From the NCBI GenBank assembly GCA_029204045.2, contig CM055067.1:24626838-24690837 (forward strand): a stretch of DNA of 64,000 nucleotides, read 5' to 3'. Below the pieces are notes generated by a model. It was not told the origin of the DNA. It saw nothing but the letters and a program-made list of their open reading frames with translations, and searched no databases. This document shows positions 55,701-64,000 of this stretch, in pieces (the stretch's first letter is position 1; every line of letters begins with the position of its first letter). This DNA is from Tillandsia leiboldiana (taxonomy: Eukaryota; Streptophyta; Magnoliopsida; Poales; Bromeliaceae). The translations under genes were made by a program, and so were the position numbers.

Positions 55701-58099
55701 CGAGGTACAAAGTGGAGCCGCGTGGAGGCCAATTGCAAGTGTCTACAAGCAATTGGAAGAATATTGATCAAGTTTGGTGATATGAAGGGAAATCGGGGAC
55801 TCCACAAGGTGGGGGATTCTGCCGAGATTGGGTGACCTCTCCCCTTGTTCTTCTGCTTTTCGATTCGAAGCATGATAGTAGCCTGTTAGAGGCGTTAGGT
55901 GATTATGATTATGATTGCCTGTGTAGAAGGACACAGATGAAAAGTGCAACTGTTGGTTGCCAGAGATAGAGGAATAGATGTGCATGTGCAAATGGACACA
56001 GATGAAAAGTGCAACTGCTGGTTGCTAAAGATATATGATAAAGATGCATGCTTAGAGGTAGATACTATTTTATAAATGAGATGAAAATAATTGCATGCAT
56101 GAAAGTAATTAGCCATTGATGAATGTGATCATGTTAGGGTATAACCCTAGGAATCATGTGACATAAGGAAGGTGAACATGTTGGTAGTAAGACTAGGAGA
56201 AAACCTAGTTTCAGGGTTCACTGAGTGACATCAAAACTTAGGAGATTATCCTAGGGTTGGACGAGTGGCATTGTCTTAGGTGATAACCTAAGGACACTGG
56301 ATAGAGTGATCAACATAGAGTCAAGGAACTCTAGGATGAGTATAATATGGAACTTAGGTAAAGGGAACCTAAAGTGATCCAGAGGGGTTTAAACTCACAG
56401 ACAAGGAATTAGAGTCAGAGTAACTCTAAGTTAAAAGTGAAATCAAAAATAGAGTCAAGTGAACTCTAGGAGTCAGTAAGGAATCAGGAAAGTGGGATAA
56501 GATCCCAAGGTTAAAAGATTAAACAAATATAACCCTAAAGAGTCATAGGGTGTCCGAGCAAATGGACAATAACTTCAACCTCAATTGGAAGTTAAATAAA
56601 ATGAAAGAGAAATGTTTAAAAAGTCTAGGAGACTCTCTAGTTACCCGTGAGGCAAGACCTAGGGTAAAGAATGAAAAACTTGGTTAATAAGCAAGACAAG
56701 CAAATCGCTCAAGACATAGCTAAAACTTGGTTAATAAGCAAGACAAGCAAATTGCTTAAGATAAAAAGGCTTAAAGTTAAAAGCAAGCAAAAATGGCTAA
56801 AGAGCATAAAGAGAATGCAAATGGCGCCTTCGAATTTGGGACTCGTCATGTAGAGCAGGACTCCCTGGGCAGTGGCCCGTCGGACGAGGTACTTTCGAAG
56901 GGCTAAAAGTGAAAACAAAGAGCCAAGCCCTCAAAGAAAAGAGGAAGGGTTTTGCCAGTGGCAAACTGGGAGCTGTAAGCTCGAATAAGGAAGGAAAGCA
57001 AGTGTTCAAAAGCAAAGAGGCTAAGAACTAAAGTAAAAAGAGAAAGAAAATAAAAAGATAAAACGGACGTGCCTTCGAAGGTTGAAATGTGGCTCTGTGG
57101 GACGTAAAGGGCTTGCCCTCTCCCCGGGCGCATCAGGATCGGACGCAGGGAAACCCCCTCCCTCCGGTAGCGGTGGTCCGAAGAGCACATTTACTTCGTA
57201 GGACGGGGTAACACTCGCGGGTGTTATCAGCAACCTTAGAAATCTTATCTGATGGTAGCAGGACTACCGGGCTCGGGCCCGTTGGATAAGAGTTTCTGAG
57301 GGTTAACTTGAACTAAAGCACCATAACTTAAAGAATAAGGAGAAATTAGAGTGGCCAAGGTGGCCGGGTTAGTTTAACCCTGTGTACAGCGGCATAGTGG
57401 CCGAGTTGGTGCTTAGCAGCCTAGTGTGGCTAGTCAGTGTAGTGCTGGGACGATGAGTACACACAGATAGTCTAGTGATCATGTATATTGCATAGCCGCA
57501 TTCTGATATTGAGGTTTTTAGTTTCCTAGCACTTTTATTATTGCTTCCATTGGACCAAGTGGTGTAGGACACTTTTTCTCGGTGGTTGAACCCACTGGGA
57601 ACTCTGTCAGGAGTTCTCACACCCCTTGGGTGCACCCCCCCCCCCCCCACAGGTTCAGGTATGGATGCAGCGATCGCGATGGTTCAGAGGCAGACGGCGA
57701 GGTATACGGCAGGGGCAAGGGCCCAGCAGCATAGAGACCTAGAGGATCTAGCAGAGGTATCCCTTTTATATGTTTCTTGAGTGAACCTTGTATGGTGAGG
57801 AATTTATGTAAAGGCATTGTAATATTATGTAATTGTAAGTTGAGAGATGTAACATGTAATAAAGTTTATTATGGTTCATTCTTATCATGCTTTCATATCG
57901 GCTTAAACTATTTGTTTATTGAATAAAAGTTTTAAATTAGTAGTGATCTTACTCTGATATTATATCTCATCATAAGCATTGTTTTGATTCGAGATGGATG
58001 TTACCGTTCCTTTCGGGTAGCGTGAGGTCGTGCCTGAATGGCGGGTCTGTTGGCGTGCCCGAACCGTACAAATTGTCGGTCCCGGGTCGTGACAGTACC

Positions 58100-58401
58100 G
58101 ATTAGCCCTGCCGCCGAATCTCGAACGAGTCCATAACGTGTTCCATGTCTCAATGCTCCGGAAGTACCTAGCTGATCCCTCTCATGCCTTGGATGCCTCC
58201 ACCATCGAGTTGCGAGAAGATTTAAGCGTCGAGGAGACACCGGTGCGGATTTTCGCAAGAGAGGACAAGAATTTGCGCAATCGAACTATCCCCTATGTGA
58301 AGGTCTAGTGGAGCAACCACGAAGAGCGCGAGGCGACGTGGGAACTGGAATCGAAAATGAGAGAATGTTTTCCCGAATTGATTAGTGGGGTTTGTACTTA
58401 A
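58100..58401 (+). pseudogene. G2 pol, 3' remnant (integrase end and chromodomain)
   Basis: Continues the G2 frame after the G4 insertion: RLALPPNLERVHNVFHVSML, an EDLSVEE block, FAREDKNLRNRTIPYVKV and a chromodomain-like EEREATWELESKMREC. An in-frame TAG lies at 58306-58308 inside the chromodomain, and the natural stop is TAA at 58399-58401, overlapping the downstream inverted repeat as in G1. The reading frame across the G4 insertion is continuous once one GTACC is discounted. The residues closely parallel G1 900-1207. Confidence 0.92.
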
Positions 58402-58436
58402 GTTTCGGGACGAAACTTTTTATAAAGTGTGAGTGG
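58401..58436 (+). promoter_or_regulatory. G2 inverted repeat and polypurine region
   Basis: AGTTTCGGGACGAAACT (58401-58417), then TTTTATAAAGTGTGAGTGGTG directly before the LTR. The ending GTGAGTGGTG is the same as in G1. Confidence 0.7.
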
Positions 58437-61400
58437 TGTAGTGATCCGGCCTTTCGGGGTATTTTTGACTTACATATAGTCATTTAAGCCTTTAAGTGAA
58501 ATAAAATTATTCAATTCTTAAAAGTTGGCCATTGTGAGGTGCTGGTATTTTTCTGCGATAGAGCGCGGAAAAAGAAAGCCAACAGTGCGATCGGATCTGA
58601 AATCCGATATCGGGATCTCCCGGAACGGAATTTCTAGTGATACGGTGATTAAGTCATGCATCGGAATCCGTGCAAAATATCTTGCACCCGTTAGAGATAA
58701 GGTGGGTTATCTCGTAGGGGATAATTAATTAGTTAATTAATTATCCATGAGGAAAAATAGAATTCTCTTACGTACTAATTAAAAAGGGAATTAATTAAAG
58801 ATTTAATACGAGCTATATAAGGGATCCCGATTATCGGAAAGAAAAGAAAAGAAAAATAAAAACCCTAATCGGTGAGAAGAGAAAAAGAAAAGAAAAGACG
58901 TAACCCTAACCGGAGGAGAAAACAGGAAAAGAAGGAGGAAGCGGAGGAACCCGATCGCCCTGATTCACGTGCCGGAGTTCGGAGAACGAGACGCCATCGT
59001 CTACGGGGAGCGGATCCTGGTCTCCAACGCCGAAAGGAAACAAGATCGGTTCTTTAATTTCGATAAATTAAGGTTAGTGAACATCGTTGCGGTTGTTAAA
59101 TTAATCGGGGGTTTATCGTGTCCTTGTAAGGTGATTTTAATCGGAACATCGATCGCGGATTTTCGTCGGGTTTTGATCCATGTTTTATTCTCGTTCTTGA
59201 CCGGGTGTGATCGAGGATTTTTATCGAATTTTAATTGGTGGTTTTTAATCGGTTTCTTGTTATCGGACCTCCGATCGACGTTTTGGTTGTTCGTCGATCG
59301 TTGGTTTAGTCATTAGAATTATCGTGTATTTATTCGGGATTTTTTGGGGATGTTTCGTTGGAACATAGTGGGTTAACGGGAGGCCGCCGCCGCCGTTGTT
59401 AAACGGGAGGCCGCCGCCGTCGTTACCATGTTCGTGGGGTCGTCGCCGGAGTCGCACGGGAGCGAAAACGGAGAAGAAAACCGAAAAAGGGGCATTACTG
59501 TTCACCCCGTACGGGTTTCTCAGCCCGCGGTCCACGGGCCAGAGCGTGCACCCGGCGCACGCCCCACGGCGCGGAAGCCGCAGACCCGGCGCATGCCTTC
59601 GTGCGTCGGCCCGGCCCGCTCAGGCGCGGTGCACGCAACAGCGTGCACCCGGTGTGTGCCTCAGGCCCGTGCGGCCGTGAGCCCGGTGCGCGCTCGTGTC
59701 GTGCACCGGCCCGGCCCAGAATGCGCGGTGCACGCTTCCTGCGTGCACCCGGCGCATTCCGCGCAGCCGCCGACGCTGTAAACCCGGTCCGCGCCTGCCC
59801 TGTGCACCACCCGACAGCCCAAAGTTCGGTGGCTCCGTTTGGGTCCGTTTTTCCACCGTTTTGAGCGCCGTCTTCGCCGTTGGGATCACAATCTCCGCGG
59901 TTCTCTTGGCATGGCAACTTGGGATCTTTTAGGTCACTGTTTTATTATGTCGGGTGCTAATTTCGCCGACGCTCCGCGCCTCGACGAAATCGTCGGGGGC
60001 GCGCCGTCGGGTCTCTTTTCTCATCATTTCCGCCGTCGGGGCCTTCTTGGTTTTAACCATTGACGTCCCGAGTGGGCTACCGGTTGAGGATTGAGTTTTG
60101 TTGGATTTCCATTAGCGGTTTTGGGTTCCGACGGAGTTCGCGATGAAATAGTCGCGGTCCGGTTGTTGTTAGTCTTCGATGTTACCGGTTTGAGCTAAGT
60201 GTGCGGTGTTACTTGACGGTTTTGATTTGTTGGGTTTTTTGATTGACGTCGCGATCCTCTAGGTGCAGCGATTTCGGTTTTGGTGGGTTCATTGTTACAG
60301 TGGTTGGGACCACTGATGTTACCTGATTAGGGTGAGGTGCTAATTTGTGCCTTTGGTTGTTCCGTTAGACCGCGTGAAGTTCCGATTGTTTAAGAGGGTC
60401 TTGGGAGCGGTCGTATATCTTCATTCCAGGTGGGTACGGTTGCGATAAGTGCAACAAGCGCAGTAAGTGCATCTATCATCATTAAAGTGCTCTTAATTTA
60501 TCTAACAAAGTAGATGGACAGTTTAACCTTTCGCATAATTGTGTTTTTATCTAACAATTGAAGCGGCTACGGTCGCGGTGCTCATGACACGCCGATCTCG
60601 GCAAATCCGTTTCGGATGCTGCACGTACACAAGCGGATTGGCCTCCGCATGGGTGTACATTTCCGGAAGAGTGGTCTCTTATGACCCGTGTTCCTCACAA
60701 AGGGGTGGGAGCCGTGAGGACCCCTTCGCGCCCGCTGGGAATAGCACACCAGCACCGTGAAGGGGTTAAATGCATCAAAGAGGTGTTTGCGCATGAGGGG
60801 AGACTTTAGTCTCTCCGACAAATAATCTGGGGTTGGTGCCCAATTTAATTGATAAATCTGGGGTTGGGGCCCAGCTTAATATGTGCAGGGTTTTAGCGAA
60901 ATGGTTCCGGTGTATTCGGTTTGCTTCTTATTCCTTATTGATTATAGACATCTACTTTGTTTGTCACTGACATTACCCACTCCGTGACAGGTGTTACGAG
61001 GTGCGTTAGCCGGGAGGGCGGTGAGACTGCGTCGCGAGGGCCGTAGTCAGAACACTTGGTTTTTATTATCTCATTTCTCTTACGCTTATTTTAGTTAATT
61101 TGCTTGTGGGTCGTAATATTCGTGGACATGTATTACTTAGCGCTGTGGATCAGGTGTACTTTTATATTTCGGTTCTTTTGGTGATGTTTTCTTATGCGGC
61201 ACGTTTTCATGATAAACCAAATGACTTCGAAAAGGTTTTCTCAAAACGAAGTGCCGTGTGGGCACGGGTTTTGCAACCGCTGGCTTTATCCTTTCTAAAC
61301 ACTGATGCCGCTTTAATATTCCGCTTGATGATGTATGTCTATTGTATGGTGGATGGTTGGTGTTTGATGTATGTTGTTGTAAATGAGACGCCGTGCATAT

Positions 61401-61556
61401 ACAAAGGAGACTCTGTCCGTGGGCAGGGAGAATTTGTGTATGTGGCGGTCTGGCACGCACCGGGGATGAGGTTTAAATTACCTTGTTAAGAAGAAAAAAA
61501 AAAGATACACGCGATTTTCCGCTCTGATAGACTCAAAAACCCCCGGGGGCGTGACA
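58437..61556 (+). repeat. G2 3' LTR (uninterrupted)
   Basis: 3120 bases from TGTAGTGATCCGGCC to GGGGGCGTGACA, followed by TSD TAAGT. It shows what the 5' LTR looked like before G3 entered: GACGCTCCGCGCCTCG at 59967-59982 with a single CTCCG. TATA box at 58813-58822. Confidence 0.95.
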
Positions 61557-61561
61557 TAAGT

Positions 61562-62085
61562 ATTCGGCGGATTATCATCACCAAGAAAACAATGATTTCC
61601 CAAAATCGGTGTGTGGATTCGCGTGGCCTTGTGGATACAAGGTGCTACCGCTTTCGTGGATTCGGAGCGAGGTACGTTCGTGTGATCGATACGTGCTACA
61701 TTGGTGAAGACCGTGGATTCGGTTGGACATCGTGGATTCGACGTTGGACGTTGTGGATTCGGCGTTGGACGCAAATCGTGGATTCGAGGAGCGTTGCGGA
61801 GCGAGCGGAGAAGATCTACTTGGAGCTTATGGAAAAGGTTGAGTCGTAGTGTTACGGTAAATCACCTTGTACGTGTTTAATCTTAGTGGATTTCGCCGTG
61901 TTATCGGTCCCATGATTTTTTACTCCTGTGACGGAGTTTTCCACGTAAAATCTTGCTTACTTTATTTATTTTCCGCATTGGGTTATTTTTTACGCAACGA
62001 TTTGGTGTGTTTATTGGTTACACCTATTCACCCCCCCTCTAGGTGGTTTTTTTCCTATTCAGATCCATTATTAACATAACCCACA
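61562..62085 (+). repeat. Copia B 5' LTR, second part
   Basis: Resumes at ATTCGGCGGATTATC, matching copia A at 19400, and ends ATAACCCACA. Contains the GTGGATTCG short repeats (61610-61795) and the TACACCTATTCACCCCCC block. With 25998-26727 it makes an LTR of about 1254 bases. Confidence 0.9.
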
Positions 62086-62087
62086 AG

Positions 62088-62099
62088 TGGTATCAGAGC
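62088..62099 (+). promoter_or_regulatory. Copia B primer-binding site (initiator-Met tRNA)
   Basis: TGGTATCAGAGC two bases after the LTR end. Confidence 0.9.
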
Positions 62100-62118
62100 G
62101 GGAATAGGGTTGTAAACA

Positions 62119-64000
62119 ATGGTTGAAGGTGGAAACATCAATAGACCACCGTTCTTCGATGGAACAAATTATGCATATTGGAAAGTACGCATGAGAGCGT
62201 TCTTGATTTCCATCGATGAACGGGTTTGGCAGTCAATTGAGTTTCGATGGACAAATCCTTGAGATTATTGTCGATGTTGTCACCATCAAACCTAGGTCGA
62301 AGTGGACTAAGGAAGAAATTGATGCTTCTTCTTACAACGGCAAGGGAATTCATGCTTTGTTTAATGCCTTATCTCAAACCGAGTTCTCTCGCGACTCGGC
62401 ATGTGAGACTGCGAAAGAAATCTGGGATACTCTACAAGTTACACATGAGGGTACAAGTTTGGTGAAGATTCAAAAACTGCAAATGCTTACGAGCAAATTT
62501 GATTCAATTCGTATGGCAGAAAATGAATCGTTCACAGATTATTATACACGATTGCAAGATATCGTTAATACATGTGCTAACTTGGGAGAGAAAATTCCAG
62601 AATCTAAAGTTGTAAGAAAGATTTTGAGAACTCTTCCCGAAAGATTTCGCCCTAAGGTTGCAGCCATTGAAACAGTAAAACACTCGGACGAAATCAAAGT
62701 AGAAGAATTAGTTAGTTCACTTCAAACTTATGAAATGACTTTTCCTACTAACTATTCTTCTGGAAAGCCTTCCTCTTCTTCTAAGTCTTCAGGTTTTGCA
62801 TTGAAATCAACAAAGGAAGAAGACGCAGATTCATCCTCCTCAGACGCGGATGATAATCTATCAATGGAGGATTTCGAGAAACAGATTGCATTCTTGACAA
62901 GGAAATTTCGTCGAAGCTTTCGACGGGAAAATTCAAGCAAACCATCATCCTTCGTTAAGTCCAAGAAAGGCAAAGGAAATTCAAGCTTTAAATCAAGAAA
63001 GCAAGAAGGTTCTTCAAAGGACAAGAAGAACACCGAGGGACAAATTCAGTGCTTCAAATGCCGAGGTTTTGGCCATATCGCAACAGAGTGTCCCAACAAG
63101 AATCCATCAAAGAAGAAGGCTATGCAAGCCGTCACATGGGATGACACTTCCTCTTCTGATGAGTCATCTTCCAGTGATGAGGATAGCAACGCCACAGCAT
63201 TTATTCCGTCCACAACTTCACCTTTCGCGTGTTTTTTAGCGACTTCCTCTGGTTCATTATCCATCTCCTCCTTGAATGAAAAAACTGCAACGGAAGATGA
63301 ACCAAGCGATTCCGAAGGTGAAGACTTTGCTTTTTCCAACCATAAATTATTAAAGGATTCTAAGAAATTGGCAAAGCAAAATAAAAGTTTGAGAAGAAGA
63401 TTGTGGGATATTGAAGAACAATCTAAAAGGACAACTTCTCTCTCAAATGCTCTTGAAGAGGAAAGGGAAAACTTGGTCAAAATAAATGTTTTCCTTCAAG
63501 AGAAGAACGAGCATTTCGAGAAGGAAAATATCAAATTGGTGGATAAAGCAAATCACTTCTCGAAGCTCCACTCCGAGGCTCAACAAGAAAAAATGGAGAT
63601 GATGAAGACCATATTCCAACTTAAGGAAGATTTGAAGCGATTCTCTTCTTGAAGGAGCAAGTTGGACAAGTTGCTTGGTCTTGGTCAAACGAATCGTTTG
63701 GGCCTTAGATACGATCGAACTGGTGAGGGTCCAAGTTCGAGCAAGACGGTTTTTGTGCCCCAGTCGGTTGCTCCTCCTCCGACAAAGATCATCGCATCCA
63801 ACGTTAACAAGCCTACCTCATTGTGTTCAGGTTCAACGTCTACCAAGGTATGTTATCGTTGTGGTTTTGCAGGGCACATTAGACCAAATTGCAAGTATGG
63901 AGTCAAGCGGACAAATCAAGCAAAACTTGCAACAACTACCAACAAGTTCATCCACCGGAAATCTCATAAGAACCAATCAAAGGTGAAGAACTATGGTAGT
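62119..64000 (+). pseudogene. Copia B gag (frameshifted, window-truncated)
   Basis: ATG at 62119 opens a typical copia Gag start (MVEGGNINRPPFFDGTNYAYWKVRMRAFL), but this frame stops at about 62263. The rest is in another frame from about 62216 on: a one-base shift near 62240-62270. The second frame reads the UBN2-type domain (TIKPRSKWTKEEID, SFTDYYTRLQDIV, LRTLPERFRPKV), knuckle CFKCRGFGHIATEC (63050-63091) and a coiled coil, and stops at TGA 63650-63652 where copia A has Gly GGA. The same frame then continues to a second knuckle CYRCGFAGHIRPNC (63851-63892) and the window end. It has one frameshift and one stop, fewer lesions than copia A overall. Confidence 0.88.

Larger units (their letters stand above)
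43560..58094 (+). mobile_element. G4: non-autonomous gypsy-type element with very long LTRs
   Basis: Inserted in the G2 integrase gene with the direct repeat GTACC (43555-43559 and 58095-58099). Structure: 5' LTR 43560-51903 (including a nested G1 solo LTR), tRNA-Met primer site, 1.46-kb non-coding interior, 3' LTR 53362-58094. Without the nested insert each LTR is about 4.73 kb, so LTRs make up over 85% of the element. No pol remains. The 3' LTR lacks its first two bases (TG) and no polypurine tract precedes it, so an internal deletion probably removed that junction after insertion. Confidence 0.92.
53362..58094 (+). repeat. G4 3' LTR (intact, unoccupied by the G1 insertion)
   Basis: 4733 bases from CCTAGTGAACCGG (first two bases differ from the TGTAGTG of the 5' copy) to CCCGGGTCGTGACA. 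It is about 1% different from the 5' LTR by partial eye comparison. It keeps the TATA box (54574-54580), the motif array (about 54920-55700) and a 14-C run (57635-57648) against 19 in the 5' copy. Confidence 0.92.
26728..61556 (+). mobile_element. G2: Ty3/gypsy chromovirus with two nested insertions
   Basis: Flanked by the direct repeat TAAGT (26723-26727 and 61557-61561) inside the copia B LTR. The element proper is 5' LTR, tRNA-Met primer site, truncated gag, pol from RT to chromodomain, hairpin/polypurine region and 3' LTR. G3 (28268-38095) interrupts the 5' LTR and G4 (43560-58094) interrupts integrase. By hand comparison its two LTRs differ at roughly 40 of 3119 sites, making it older than G3. 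Several in-frame stops and the loss of Gag C-terminus and protease make it defective. Confidence 0.93.
25998..64000 (+). mobile_element. Copia B: Sirevirus-like element, host of the gypsy nest, continues beyond the window
   Basis: 5' LTR in two parts (25998-26727, 61562-62085), tRNA-Met primer site and most of gag. Same family group as copia A and same strand, but not identical, with a different palindrome core in the LTR. The right end is outside the window, so its TSD cannot be checked; the left flank ends CAGAT. It is the oldest layer of the 25998-62085 nest. Confidence 0.88.

Overview
This window is plant nuclear DNA made entirely of long-terminal-repeat (LTR) retrotransposons stacked inside one another. 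I found no cellular protein gene, tRNA, rRNA or CRISPR array. Plant origin is indicated by chromodomain-bearing Ty3/gypsy pol genes, Sirevirus-like Ty1/copia elements (long Gag with two zinc knuckles, env-like ORF after pol, GGGGGA polypurine tracts), a TRIM element, and primer-binding sites complementary to initiator-Met tRNA. The species cannot be named; a large, repeat-rich genome is likely. For reference I label the gypsy families G1 to G6 and the two copia elements A and B.

Layout. 1-4103: end of a gypsy element G1 (integrase plus chromodomain, then a 2.86 kb LTR holding a 94-bp GC-rich minisatellite). 4104-4786: decayed gypsy tail. 4787-9182: minus-strand G5 LTR plus the start of its internal region. 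9183-9758: a 576-bp TRIM on a chimeric junction. 9759-19931: copia A (gag, pol lacking protease, env-like ORF split by an inverted solo LTR, 3' LTR). 19932-25493: fragment of a minus-strand G6 LTR holding a G5 solo LTR (20819-24201). 25494-25997: protease/RT scrap. 25998-64000: copia B, whose 5' LTR is interrupted by a 34.8-kb gypsy nest.

The nest is fully resolved by target-site duplications (TSDs). Copia B's LTR contains G2 (26728-61556, TSD TAAGT). G2's 5' LTR contains non-autonomous G3 (28268-38095, TSD CTCCG). G2's integrase gene contains non-autonomous G4 (43560-58094, TSD GTACC). G4's 5' LTR contains a G1 solo LTR (43941-47543, TSD GGCTG), and G4's 3' LTR preserves the matching empty site at 53738-53742. 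That gives four levels of nesting with an internal control.

No element looks autonomous: the coding regions carry stops, frameshifts or deletions. G3 and G4 are LARD-like, with multi-kilobase LTRs around non-coding interiors. Recurrent themes are independent amplification of minisatellites inside LTRs (94-bp GC-rich; about 31-bp units with core CACCGTTTTGCGTGC), a conserved inverted repeat just before the gypsy 3' LTR, and clustered GATCCGGATC palindromes in the copia LTRs and upstream of the env-like ORF. Most long open frames over the arrays are repeat artefacts and are not annotated as genes.
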